Source: JANXLS01 sp038227045 (GTDB lineage: Bacteria > Planctomycetota > SZUA-567 > H5-PLA8). Taken from it: DNA of 37,934 nt. Below are positions 15,344 to 23,278 of the stretch, piece by piece. Both the position numbers and the translations under genes were made by a program. The DNA is taken from positions 1 to 37,934 of the forward strand of contig JBBRQD010000051.1 in assembly GCA_038227045.1 (NCBI GenBank), written 5' to 3'. Under the pieces are notes generated by a model. That model made no database searches. It saw only the letters and a list, made by a program, of their open reading frames with translations, and was not told the DNA's origin. Within the stretch, counting starts at the first letter, position 1. Each line of letters opens with the position of its first letter.

Positions 15344-16195
15344 ATGCCGGAACCCGTGATCATTAATTCCGCCGAAGACATGCGCAAGTGGTCACGCGAT
15401 GCGGCGAAGTCCGGCCGCTCGATCGGTTTTGTGCCGACGATGGGGGCGCTGCACGCGGGACACGGCAGCCTGCTCGAACGCGCCCGCAAGGAAACCGGCG
15501 CTGTGGTCGCTTCCATCTACGTCAACCCGACGCAGTTTGGGCCGGGTGAAGACTTTGGAAAATATCCACGCACCCTCGATGCCGATAAAAAACTCTGCGC
15601 AGCCGCGGGCGTCGATTGCATATTCGCGCCTGAAAATCTTTACGAAAAAGACGCGCGCACGTTTATCGAAGTCGGCGGATTGCAGGACCATCTTTGCGGC
15701 ATCTCGCGCCCCAGTCATTTCCGCGGCGTGGCGACGGTCGTGGCGAAGCTCTTCAACATCGTTCAGCCGGACCGCGCGTATTTTGGGATGAAAGACGCAC
15801 AGCAACTGCTTATCATCGAAACGATGGCCCGTGATTTGAACATGGGGGTGACTATCGTGCCGTGCGAAATCGTGCGCGAGCTGGATGGGCTGGCCATGAG
15901 CAGCCGCAATCGGTATTTGTCCGAGCCGGAACGCAAGCTCGCGCTGGCCATTCCGCGCGCGCTCAACCGCTGCAGCCAGGCCATTCGCGGCGGCGAACGC
16001 GATGCGATGACAATACTCGGCGACATGGCCAATGTTCTCGCGGAAAAAGACGCGGTCGAAATCGATTATTGCGCGTTGGTGGACGCGCGGTCGCTAGAAG
16101 ACTTGAAGATGCTTAAAGGTAATGTGCTGGCTGCCATTGCGGTCAAAATTGGCAAAACGCGATTGATCGACAACGCGCGGTTCGAAAATTTATGA
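15344..16195 (+). CDS. panC: Pantothenate synthetase
   Basis: PanC joins pantoate and beta-alanine using ATP to make pantothenate (vitamin B5), the precursor of coenzyme A, in the cytoplasm. The 283-residue length fits. The nucleotide-binding start FVPTMGALHAGHGSLL carries the HxGH signature. YVNPTQFGPGEDFGKYPRT, the loop YFGMKDAQQL and SSRNRYLS are all family marks for ATP and pantoate binding. GAGGAGA precedes ATG 15344 at good spacing. No panB, panD or coaX gene is in the window, so the pathway is completed elsewhere or fed by uptake. Confidence 0.96.
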   Translation: MPEPVIINSAEDMRKWSRDAAKSGRSIGFVPTMGALHAGHGSLLERARKETGAVVASIYVNPTQFGPGEDFGKYPRTLDADKKLCAAAGVDCIFAPENLYEKDARTFIEVGGLQDHLCGISRPSHFRGVATVVAKLFNIVQPDRAYFGMKDAQQLLIIETMARDLNMGVTIVPCEIVRELDGLAMSSRNRYLSEPERKLALAIPRALNRCSQAIRGGERDAMTILGDMANVLAEKDAVEIDYCALVDARSLEDLKMLKGNVLAAIAVKIGKTRLIDNARFENL

Positions 16196-16412
16196 TCCAA
16201 TTGTTTCGCACGCATTCCGTTTTCCTTCTTCAAAATATGAGAAAAAGTGATAATTTCGATATAAATTCTGGTTGCATAATGGTATGAAGCATTGTAATTG
16301 ATTGCCGTCCATCCTTTTAGCGTGGATTCGAGGTAGTTTTGCATGTGGAGAATGCTCAATAATGACGAAAACCACTATATGCGATAGTTGAATCTATCAG
16401 GAGACCGTATTT

Positions 16413-17264
16413 GTGGAGCTACAGCGTTTCGCGTTTTCGACACATACCTATAGTCGGCATTCGCTGCAGCATGCGCTAAATCACATCGCCGACGCAGGCT
16501 TCAAAGCTGTTGAAATCCTCGCGGACAAGCCCCATGCCTGGATGGATACGTTGACGCCGACCGACCAAGCGCGGCTGATCAAACAGCTTTTCAAGCGTGG
16601 CCTCGCCGTTTCCACGATCGACGCCAACCGTACGGCCGGATTCTGGTCGGACGCTCCGCCGGAACCCATTTTCGAACCATCGCTCGTGTCTCACAGCCGT
16701 GAATTTCGGGAATGGCGAATCGCTTACACGAAGAAAGCGTTGCGCTTGGGAAAAGCGACCGGAGCAAAGAGTGTGTGCATTACCTCCGGGCGGGCACTCC
16801 CCGGCGTTCCGCCGGAAAAGGCGCAAAAATTCCTTGTCGAAGGATTGAAGCGGCTGCTGGATTATGCCGAAACAATCGGCCAGCGTCTCGCGCTGACGTG
16901 TGAACCCGGGCTCCTGATTGAGAAAACGAGCGAACTGACGGAATTGATCAGGACACTCGGCTCGCAGTTTTTTGGCGCGAATCTCGATGTTGCAAACATT
17001 CAGTTGGCTGCAGAAGATTCACGCGCGGCAATTGGCAAATTAAAAGGCCATATCTTCAACGTGGATCTCGCGGACATCCGCGCGCACAAGAATTATCGCC
17101 GCGTTCCGGGGGCTGGAGAAATCAATTTCGCCGCCATCTTCAAAGCGCTTCACGGCGCCGGCTACAACGGCCCGCTGACATGGAATTTGGCCTTCGGCGA
17201 CGAGCAGCCGGATGTGGCCTGCAAAAAGACGTTCAAATTCTGCAAATCGATTCGTGCGAAGTAA
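16413..17264 (+). CDS. Sugar phosphate isomerase/epimerase-like TIM barrel
   Basis: A 283-residue protein of the AP endonuclease 2/xylose isomerase-like TIM-barrel family. These metal-dependent enzymes act on sugars, inositols or hydroxypyruvate. Family marks are FKAVEILADKPHAW early on, LTCEPGLL (metal-site Glu), GANLDVANIQ (Asp) and HIFNVDLADIRAHKNYRRVPGAGEI (His pair region). The final metal-ligand Glu expected near the C-terminus (usually in a GxLSVEL-type strand) appears as Asn in PLTWNL, so activity or metal binding may differ. The start is GTG 16413, eight bases after AGGAGA at 16399-16404. It faces the phosphoesterase gene tail to tail with 29 bases between. The 217 bases before it are AT-rich, and I see no clear promoter or RNA gene there. 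Confidence 0.82.
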   Translation: MELQRFAFSTHTYSRHSLQHALNHIADAGFKAVEILADKPHAWMDTLTPTDQARLIKQLFKRGLAVSTIDANRTAGFWSDAPPEPIFEPSLVSHSREFREWRIAYTKKALRLGKATGAKSVCITSGRALPGVPPEKAQKFLVEGLKRLLDYAETIGQRLALTCEPGLLIEKTSELTELIRTLGSQFFGANLDVANIQLAAEDSRAAIGKLKGHIFNVDLADIRAHKNYRRVPGAGEINFAAIFKALHGAGYNGPLTWNLAFGDEQPDVACKKTFKFCKSIRAK

Positions 17265-17293
17265 AGGCAAGCTACACACGCTCGATTTGAAGC

Positions 17294-18052
17294 TTATTTC
17301 CCCTCGCGCAACCTATCCGCAAGAAAATCGTCCAACTCGGGAATCGCGTAAATCTTTCCGCACGTCGACTCGACGTTGTATTCGACCCGCCGCCAAACGA
17401 TCGTGTCGCCATCAAAAGTAATAAAGCACGCACGCGGGTCGCCGTCGCGAGGCTGGCCGACGGAACCGACATTCACCAGCACTTTTTCGTGGGAGCCTAA
17501 AATGTACAAATCGAACATGTCCGATGGATGCGAGAATCCGTTCGGCGTGAAGACGCCGGGCGTGTGCGTGTGGCCACAGAAACAGTAGTCCTCGAGGCAC
17601 TCGAAAATTTCGATCATCTTCTTTTTGTCGGAGATCGTATCACGCGGCATGACGTATTCGCGCGTGGGATCGCGCGGCGAACCGTGAACGTATTGCACGC
17701 CGTCCGCGCGCATCTGAATCTTGAACGAACGCATTTGTTCGCGGCGCGCATTCCGGACGCTCTGCGGCTCCGACTCGTCCTCAAGCAGCGTTGTACGGGT
17801 CCACGCAAGCGCCTTCCGGGCGCGTTCGGTGAAGGTGCCCGGCGTGCCCTCGAGCACAGCCTCTTCGTGGTTCCCGAGGATCGTGAATTTCGCGATACTC
17901 TTGACGATGTCGAGGCATTCGCGCGGCTGCGGACCATATCCGACGACGTCGCCGAGGCAGATGATCTCGCGCACGCCGAGTTGGTCGATAGCCTCCAGCA
18001 CTGCTTGCAGCGCGTCGAGGTTGCCATGTATATCCGAAATGATCGCCTTCAC
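17294..18052 (-). CDS. Calcineurin-like metallophosphoesterase (YfcE/ApaH-related)
   Basis: A 252-residue cytoplasmic phosphoesterase. All five metal and catalytic motifs are present in order: SDIHGN near residues 6-11, GDVVGYG, GNHE, VHGS and GHTH, followed by the family-typical VNVGSVGQPRDGDPRA. Such proteins hydrolyse phosphodiesters or nucleotide substrates with two metal ions; the class with GYGPQPRECLD often resembles diadenosine polyphosphatase or Ser/Thr phosphatase-like enzymes. The substrate is not clear from sequence. It is the last gene of the long minus-strand block, 75 bases after hemA, and unrelated in sequence to the tandem exported phosphoesterases at 26744-28981. Confidence 0.9.
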   Translation of the reverse strand: MKAIISDIHGNLDALQAVLEAIDQLGVREIICLGDVVGYGPQPRECLDIVKSIAKFTILGNHEEAVLEGTPGTFTERARKALAWTRTTLLEDESEPQSVRNARREQMRSFKIQMRADGVQYVHGSPRDPTREYVMPRDTISDKKKMIEIFECLEDYCFCGHTHTPGVFTPNGFSHPSDMFDLYILGSHEKVLVNVGSVGQPRDGDPRACFITFDGDTIVWRRVEYNVESTCGKIYAIPELDDFLADRLREGK

Positions 18053-18127
18053 GTGTATCCTAGAGTTTGTTTTGCACTCGGCTTATTACTCATTAAATGT
18101 TTACAACGCGTTCGGTGAAAGCGAAAC

Positions 18128-19579
18128 CTAATTCCCCGCAAATGCAACATCGCCGCCACTGGCTTCACCGCGGGGTGGCGGGTTTTCCGGAGCTGTTTTC
18201 GGCGCGCGATCGTCGAGCGTGCGTTTGGGTGGATCGTCTGGCGGAGCGGACCGCGCGACCGGCGGTTGAGTCTCGCCTTCCGCCACTGCGCTCTCCGCGT
18301 TTGTTTCCATCTGCAATCGAAACAACCGCGAAACCCATGCAGACGCGTCCGCGCCGCCGCCTTCGCGCGCGGATTGCTTGAGCGTGTCCAGCGGCCCGTG
18401 CAGCAGTTTTCCCTGCAGGCGTTCGAGCGCCCGACAGAGCGCTTCGGCGCTTTTGGCATCCATTCCGCGCGAATGCTCGCGGGCAATTTCCACGCGGGCG
18501 GCTTCGGCGTGTTCGAGCAGTTTCTTCGCGGTCTCGCGCGGTTCGGAACCGTGCAACACGCGCATCTGTTCCCGCGCGGCTTCCGCAAGTTTTGGCAGCC
18601 AATGCGCGGCGACGGTTTCGCGCTCCATCTTTCCGTCGCGCGCGACTCCCTCCAGATCGTCGATGTCGTAGAGAAATGTATCGTCGAGCTTATGCACCGC
18701 GGGATCGACATTGCGCGGGACTGAAATGTCGATCAGGCAGAGTGTCCGGTTGCGGCGCTTCTGGGCCACCGCCAGAATTTCTTTTGGACCAATGATAAAA
18801 TGCGGCGCGGCTGATGAGACCAGCACAATGTCAACCTTGGTCAGGTATTCTTCAAGATGCCGCATGTGGCACGGATTGCCGCCTTCGCGTTTCGCGAATT
18901 CCTGCGCGCGTTCTTCAGTGCGGCTGGCGACCCAGATTTCAGCGACGCCAGCCGACTTCAGCGCGCGCACGATACCCGTGGCCATCTCGCCCGTGCCGAC
19001 GACGAGAACCTTGCGGTTCTCCAATTCAAAAAGCTTCTTCGCGAGCCCCACCGCAGCGGAACTCACCGAGGCCTGCGAGCGCCCGATGCCGCCGTCCGCG
19101 CGCACTTCCTTCGAAATAAAAAACGCGCGCTCGAAGACGCTCCGCAACGTGGGTCCGCACGCGCCACTTTCGACCGAGACGCGATAGGCGTCCTTCGCCT
19201 GCGCCAGAATTTCAGTCTCGCCCAAAATCTGAGAGTCAAGTGATGAGGCAACCTCGAACAAATGCCGGATCGCGTCGGCCCCTTTGTGATCGTACAACGC
19301 CGGCGCAAATTCGTGTTCCGGGACGCCGTGATACTCGCTCAAATACCCGCGCAAACGAGCCGCGGCGTCCCCGCCCTCGCCCGCCACCGAATAAACTTCA
19401 ACGCGGTTGCATGTCGAAAGGATGACCGCTTCGTGGAATCCGTGCGCCAGAATGCCGCTCAGCGCTTTCGAAATATCCTCGGCGCGGAAAGCCAGCCGTT
19501 CGCGCAGCGCTACCGGTGCCTTGTGATGCGACAGTCCGATGACGCGCAACGTGGTTCCAAGCGGTGAAGGAACGCTCAT
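18128..19579 (-). CDS. hemA: Glutamyl-tRNA reductase
   Basis: HemA reduces glutamyl-tRNA to glutamate-1-semialdehyde with NADPH, the first committed step of C5 tetrapyrrole synthesis. Catalytic Cys57 lies in STCNRVEVY. SSLDSQILGETEIL (112-125) is the family signature, and the NADPH site VLVVGTGEMA is at 191-200. The helical dimerisation domain ends near residue 420. A further 60 residues are Pro/Ala/Glu-rich and probably disordered, so the protein (483 residues) is longer than the common 415-430. Its ATG overlaps the ccsA-like stop by four bases (19576-19579), so the two are co-translated. That pairing (HemX-like protein with HemA) is well known and suggests control of HemA level or activity. 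Confidence 0.96.
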   Translation of the reverse strand: MSVPSPLGTTLRVIGLSHHKAPVALRERLAFRAEDISKALSGILAHGFHEAVILSTCNRVEVYSVAGEGGDAAARLRGYLSEYHGVPEHEFAPALYDHKGADAIRHLFEVASSLDSQILGETEILAQAKDAYRVSVESGACGPTLRSVFERAFFISKEVRADGGIGRSQASVSSAAVGLAKKLFELENRKVLVVGTGEMATGIVRALKSAGVAEIWVASRTEERAQEFAKREGGNPCHMRHLEEYLTKVDIVLVSSAAPHFIIGPKEILAVAQKRRNRTLCLIDISVPRNVDPAVHKLDDTFLYDIDDLEGVARDGKMERETVAAHWLPKLAEAAREQMRVLHGSEPRETAKKLLEHAEAARVEIAREHSRGMDAKSAEALCRALERLQGKLLHGPLDTLKQSAREGGGADASAWVSRLFRLQMETNAESAVAEGETQPPVARSAPPDDPPKRTLDDRAPKTAPENPPPRGEASGGDVAFAGN

Positions 19580-20421
19580 GCGGCCCTCCGATCCCGAAAT
19601 CTGTATCCTGGAATTCGTCCGGCCGTCGTCTTTTTTTCAGCCGGATGACCAAGCATGAACGTAATGAGCACCAGCGCGGCTCCAGCCAGAACGCATTTGG
19701 CTGCGGTGCGGCCGTTGATCCAACGCAGTGCCCGCCCGGTCACCAGCAGAAAAAAGACCAGCCACGTCACGACCGTGGACAGAATCTTCCAATCGAACCA
19801 ATTCACGCCGCTGGATTTCGCCGCCATTTCAATGCCGGTGGCCAAGGCCACCGTAAAAATCAGCAGTCCCAGGCGCGAGCAGAGAATCTCCAGCCATTCC
19901 AAGCGCTCCAGACTCGGCAGATCTTGAAACAACACGCCGAATGTCTTGCGCTTCAAGAGCCGATTCTGTTCCAGGTACAAAACGCTCGCGCTGCACGCGG
20001 TGAGAAAAAGACCATAGCCCAAAAACGCACAGATGATGTGGGTTGCGAAGAGAGCCGGCGGCGTGGCCATTTGCGTTTGCGTTTTGTCGGAAACTATCGA
20101 AAGCGCCATCAGCGCCGCGACCGCCGGCAGAGCCAGCGCGCCAAGCGACCGCGCCCGCGAAACAAACAGCGCAAGCAAATAGCTCAACGCCAGCGCCCAC
20201 GCCATCAGGCCATAGATATCGGATACGCTGTTGAAGAAATGAGTGGTGCCGCTTTTGCACGCCTCGCCGATGGCCGCCGTTTTCAGCAGCGCGCCCAATC
20301 CGGCAAGCACAAATTGCCAGCCGGGGCGCTTGAATGCCTCGTACCGAAATCCGGCGATGGCCGCGACGGCTCCCAAAATAAAACTGGCGAGCGCCCCATA
20401 GGCTAAGATGTCTTGCGTCAC
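19576..20421 (-). CDS. CcsA/HemX-family cytochrome c assembly membrane protein
   Basis: A 281-residue inner-membrane protein with about eight hydrophobic segments. It belongs to the cytochrome c assembly (CcsA/CcmC/HemX) family, which handles haem. The HIICAFLGYGLFLTACSASVLYLEQNRLLK segment and the Trp-rich GVNWFDWKILSTVVTWLVFF loop correspond to the family's conserved His and WxWD-like region. The immediate overlap with hemA favours the HemX-like role of influencing HemA over a dedicated CcsA, since no CcsB or thioredoxin-like partner is nearby. It starts at ATG 20421; the 107 bases upstream hold no gene I can see. Confidence 0.88.
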   Translation of the reverse strand: MTQDILAYGALASFILGAVAAIAGFRYEAFKRPGWQFVLAGLGALLKTAAIGEACKSGTTHFFNSVSDIYGLMAWALALSYLLALFVSRARSLGALALPAVAALMALSIVSDKTQTQMATPPALFATHIICAFLGYGLFLTACSASVLYLEQNRLLKRKTFGVLFQDLPSLERLEWLEILCSRLGLLIFTVALATGIEMAAKSSGVNWFDWKILSTVVTWLVFFLLVTGRALRWINGRTAAKCVLAGAALVLITFMLGHPAEKKTTAGRIPGYRFRDRRAA

Positions 20422-20528
20422 GGTGCGTTCGATAACTCTCTAAGGCCGATTCACTTCGGTTTGCGATTCAGCCATGATAATCGAACCGGTCGAAAATGTC
20501 GAAACATTTAGGCGCGAACTCGCGGCAT

Positions 20529-20852
20529 TCAATTCGCGAGTTCCACTTCGACCGCGCCGTTTGCTTCTCGAGCAGGATAAGCACCAACCGGGCTGACAGC
20601 CGGAAACGTGAGCGCCACGCCGGTGGAGAGATCGAAATGCGCGCCATGCCAGGGGCATTCCACAACGCATTTACCCTTCTCGTGCAGCAACGTTCCCTCC
20701 GCCAGCGAGGCTTCGTCGTGAGTGCAGGTGTCGTCGATTGCGAAAATCTTGCCGTCCGTGCGAAACAGAGCCAGTTTCTTGCCCGCAAGGAACACGCATT
20801 TGCCTTTTCCGTCTTCTAGTTCGCTTGAATCACAGGCTTTTACGTACGGCAT
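20529..20852 (-). CDS. Rieske-type [2Fe-2S] ferredoxin
   Basis: A 107-residue soluble Rieske ferredoxin of the kind that feeds electrons to oxygenases or resembles NirD. The cluster ligands are Cys43 and His45 (DTCTHDEA) and Cys66 and His69 (ECPWHGAHFD), the C-x-H...C-x2-H pattern. There is no signal peptide or membrane helix. It begins 12 bases after the CxxC gene and lies in the same direction as the suf genes, which would supply its cluster. No oxygenase or reductase partner is in the window, so a specific pathway cannot be named. Confidence 0.92.
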   Translation of the reverse strand: MPYVKACDSSELEDGKGKCVFLAGKKLALFRTDGKIFAIDDTCTHDEASLAEGTLLHEKGKCVVECPWHGAHFDLSTGVALTFPAVSPVGAYPAREANGAVEVELAN

Positions 20853-20864
20853 GAATTCCCCTGG

Positions 20865-21140
20865 TTATTTTGTTTTGAGCGGGCGGACGACCACGGGAAC
20901 CTTCCCGGCGCCCGGGCATTTCCCCGCGTCTTCAAGGCTCTTGTGCAGCGCGTGCCATTCCGCTTTTGCGCCTTGATACAGCCGCACCGCCTTGCCGCAG
21001 TGCATGCAGCCAAACGTCTCGTCCTTTTTCACTTCCCGGACATTGCGATTGACCAGTTTCCAAACTCTGGATTTGGACGCCGGATCGATAAACAGCCGTT
21101 TGACTCTGACATTGAACATCCAACCGGGTTGCGTACTCAT
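20865..21140 (-). CDS. Small cysteine/histidine protein of unknown function
   Basis: A 91-residue protein I do not recognise. The middle carries C-x2-C (FGCMHCGKAV, residues 44-53), then HALH about 15 residues on and a further Cys near the C-terminus. Together these could bind zinc or iron. The N-terminal half is basic and beta-rich (FNVRVKRLFIDPASKSRVWKL). It lies between the small genes A/B and the Rieske ferredoxin, 12 bases before the latter, so co-expression is likely. A metal-binding role is inferred from the ligand pattern only. Confidence 0.65.
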   Translation of the reverse strand: MSTQPGWMFNVRVKRLFIDPASKSRVWKLVNRNVREVKKDETFGCMHCGKAVRLYQGAKAEWHALHKSLEDAGKCPGAGKVPVVVRPLKTK

Positions 21141-21219
21141 GACGTATGTCCTTAAAAAACCGCGGCGAACTCGGAATGCGTTCGCCGCAATGACCTGTTT
21201 CGATCTCTAAGCGGCGACT

Positions 21220-21420
21220 TCAACCGCCAACCGCTGCACGCTTACCTTTTCCATTTGCGGACTTTTTGCCGCGCGTCTCGGGCACTCTTGAAACCGTAGA
21301 AGCCATCCCAGCGCCCTTGCTCGTTTTCGCTGCACTGCGCTTTTTTTCCGCGCTATAAAGCTTAAGTTCTTCACGACAAAATTCACGTAGCCGTTTCAGG
21401 GTCTCAGGGTCGGGATTCAT
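21220..21420 (-). CDS. Small basic-tailed protein, gene A
   Basis: A 66-residue protein starting at ATG 21420, seven bases after AGGAG (a TTG two codons earlier is less likely). Residues 1-30 form a charged helix (NPDPETLKRLREFCREELKL). The rest is Lys/Gly/Ser-rich and probably disordered, ending with GKGKRAAVGG. A basic tail could bind nucleic acid. It follows gene B by 17 bases. A decayed relative of its N-terminus (A') lies on the other side of gene B at 21738-21885. I know no family name for it. Confidence 0.6.
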   Translation of the reverse strand: MNPDPETLKRLREFCREELKLYSAEKKRSAAKTSKGAGMASTVSRVPETRGKKSANGKGKRAAVGG

Positions 21421-21437
21421 TTCCAATCTCCTCTACA

Positions 21438-21686
21438 TTAATAGTCCCAAAGAATCATTCCCATGTTATTGCGTTGATCTGGATTTCTCCAACCACGAAA
21501 CACCCATCCTGCCGGCAACTCGCTTTGAATATCTGGCGCGTAGTCGGGGCCCATCGACAAAACAGCGATATAGAAACCTCGCAACGCACTACTATCTTCA
21601 TATACATCGAAAAAAACATCTGGATAAATTTGTTTCAGTCTTTGAGCAACGGCCAAAAACGGCTTGTCACTTTTCAAAGACTTCAC
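21438..21686 (-). CDS. Small protein, gene B
   Basis: An 82-residue protein of unknown family. GTG 21686 is the best start: AAGGAG lies five bases upstream, inside the longer frame that opens at 21704. The sequence is a compact mixed alpha/beta domain (FLAVAQRLKQIYPDVFFDVYED, FYIAVLSMGPDY, AGWVFRGWRNPDQ) without signal peptide or membrane helix. It sits between gene A and its decayed relative A', so A and B probably travel and work as a pair. An effector/antidote pair is possible, but nothing in the sequence proves it. Confidence 0.6.
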   Translation of the reverse strand: MKSLKSDKPFLAVAQRLKQIYPDVFFDVYEDSSALRGFYIAVLSMGPDYAPDIQSELPAGWVFRGWRNPDQRNNMGMILWDY

Positions 21687-21737
21687 AGCGTCTCCTTTGT
21701 GCACAACCTTGAATTCTCAAATCGCAGACTTGCCGTC

Positions 21738-21885
21738 CTACTTCCAATGCTTCGAACGTTTCAAGTTGCGGTTCAAAGCGGATACGCATGCTTGCATTTG
21801 ACGCTGCTCAACTAAAAAATCTCGAACTTGCATCTTCGAGAACTCTCTGAGACGTTGGAGCGTTTCTGGATCAGGCGATCAATTC
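21738..21885 (-). pseudogene. Decayed copy of gene A (A')
   Basis: Just after the sufD stop, a frame reads PDPETLQRLREFSKMQVRDF and ends at a TAG (21738-21740). Its start matches the N-terminus of gene A (PDPETLKRLREF). The codon aligned with the A start is TTG, and one extra base in the next few codons puts a TGA (21880-21882) before the conserved part. Internal ATG 21833 would give only about 31 residues. After the shared helix the two sequences diverge. It is best read as an inactivated old duplicate. Confidence 0.55.
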
Positions 21886-21900
21886 CTAGCTTCAATCCTA

Positions 21901-23172
21901 CTACTCCTCGCCGATTTTGCCATCAATTTGCTTGCGCAATGGTTCGATCACGCTTTCCAATCCGAAATGCAGGATGACTTCTTCGAAGAATCCATCCATG
22001 ATCATTTTTTTGGCCTGGAATTCGGTTAGCCCGCGCGACATCAGATAAAAGAGGATCGTCGGATCAATCTGCCCCGCCGTCGCGCCGTGTGTGCAGCGGA
22101 CGTCGTTGGCCAGAATTTCGAGGCCCGGTATCGAATCGACGCGCGCGTTTTTGCTCAACAAGAGCGTGCGGTTCTGCTGATACGCGTCCGTTTTTTGCGC
22201 GCCGGGCTCCAGTCTGATCATGCCCCGATAGACGCCGCGTGCATTGTTGGCCAGCGCGCCTTTGAACATCAAATCGGTCGTGCAATCCGGCGCGACGTGA
22301 TGCTGGTAGGTGTCCATGTGAATCTTCTGTTCGCCAGTTCCATAGTACAATCCATAAAGGAACGCGTGCGCCTTCGGCTCGAGCATCTTCGCGGCCATGA
22401 ATGCCTTCGACCACTTCGAACCCAAATGCGCGCTGGCGAAATCGAGCTTGCTGTCGGCGTATTGGTTTGAACGATGCGCGCCAATGTACACAACGTCCGC
22501 GCCCGCGTTTTGAATCAGAATGTAGCGCAGTTTCGCGCCCGCTTTCAAGACGATTTCCGTCTGTGGGCAACAGAGTGTCGTGGCCCTGGAGTTCACAACC
22601 AATGGCGAGGAATAATTTTCAATCACCGTCGCCTCGCCGCCCTCTTCGACCACAATTAAATTGTGCGGGTAAAGTCCTTCTGGACGGCCAGAAGTCGTAA
22701 ATGCCGCGCTGAACGGCGTCTCGGCCTTTACGCCCTTCGGCACATGCAACGCGTAGCCGGTATTCCAGAGCGCCTGATTCAGCGCGTGAAATTTGCCGCC
22801 TTCGTGGATAGTGTTTTCAACGCCCGCCGGGAATACCTGCGTATTCCAATATTTCTCAAGCAACCCGGGAGCATCTTTGGCCGCGGCATCAGGCGAGCCC
22901 CAGAAGACATTCCGGGCTATCGCATCCGTTGGGGCAGCGCTCAACGACACGCGGCCATCGACGCTCGATTGAACTGCGGCGGCATCCGTGTTGAAATCGC
23001 CGAACTCAACGCGACGCCAAATTTCATCGCGGCGTCCGGGCATCGGCGTCTTGAGATAATAGTCCAGCGCCTTAAGCCGACGCTCGGTCAAAAACGCGGG
23101 TTCATGGGACGACTGCGCGAATGTTTTAATTGTGTTGCTGTTCAGTGCGGTCATGGTTTGTGTTGTGCTCAC
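21901..23172 (-). CDS. sufD: Fe-S cluster assembly protein SufD
   Basis: SufD partners SufB and SufC in the SufBC2D scaffold that builds Fe-S clusters in the cytoplasm. The 423-residue length and the C-terminal SufB/SufD beta-helix region identify it (MDTYQHHVAPDCTTDLMFKGAL, KTDAYQQNRTLLLSKNARVDSIPGLEILANDVRCTHGATAGQID, FYLMSRGL). The N-terminal helical part carries RRDEIWRRVEF, typical of SufD. The frame begins with GTG 23172, whose bases overlap the stop of a 30-codon micro-ORF (GTGA). ATG 23154 is the alternative start, and neither has a clear Shine-Dalgarno, which favours coupling to upstream translation. No sufS, sufE or sufU follows. Confidence 0.95.
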   Translation of the reverse strand: MSTTQTMTALNSNTIKTFAQSSHEPAFLTERRLKALDYYLKTPMPGRRDEIWRRVEFGDFNTDAAAVQSSVDGRVSLSAAPTDAIARNVFWGSPDAAAKDAPGLLEKYWNTQVFPAGVENTIHEGGKFHALNQALWNTGYALHVPKGVKAETPFSAAFTTSGRPEGLYPHNLIVVEEGGEATVIENYSSPLVVNSRATTLCCPQTEIVLKAGAKLRYILIQNAGADVVYIGAHRSNQYADSKLDFASAHLGSKWSKAFMAAKMLEPKAHAFLYGLYYGTGEQKIHMDTYQHHVAPDCTTDLMFKGALANNARGVYRGMIRLEPGAQKTDAYQQNRTLLLSKNARVDSIPGLEILANDVRCTHGATAGQIDPTILFYLMSRGLTEFQAKKMIMDGFFEEVILHFGLESVIEPLRKQIDGKIGEE

Positions 23173-23261
23173 TTTTTCTGTAAAGCCGGATAGAGCCGTT
23201 TCAAAGGTTCAAGCGATGACCGGCAGGCTATTTCGCCCGCAACGATCAATCGCTCGACCAC
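23169..23261 (-). CDS. Possible 30-codon micro-ORF coupled to sufD
   Basis: In the 106-base gap between sufB and sufD a frame opens with GTG 23261 and encodes 30 residues (VVERLIVAGEIACRSSLEPL then KRLYPALQKK) before TGA 23169-23171. That stop overlaps the GTG start of sufD by four bases. An AGGA lies only two bases before the GTG, so initiation may be weak. The composition is helix-like and unlike random spacer. It may be a leader peptide that delivers ribosomes to sufD, or a chance frame. Confidence 0.4.
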   Translation of the reverse strand: MVERLIVAGEIACRSSLEPLKRLYPALQKK

Positions 23262-23278
23262 TTCCTGCTGGTATGGTT

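Noticed and set aside
16196..16412. AT-rich spacer considered for a tRNA or other RNA gene
   Set aside because: I found no cloverleaf arms, CCA end or long hairpin in it.
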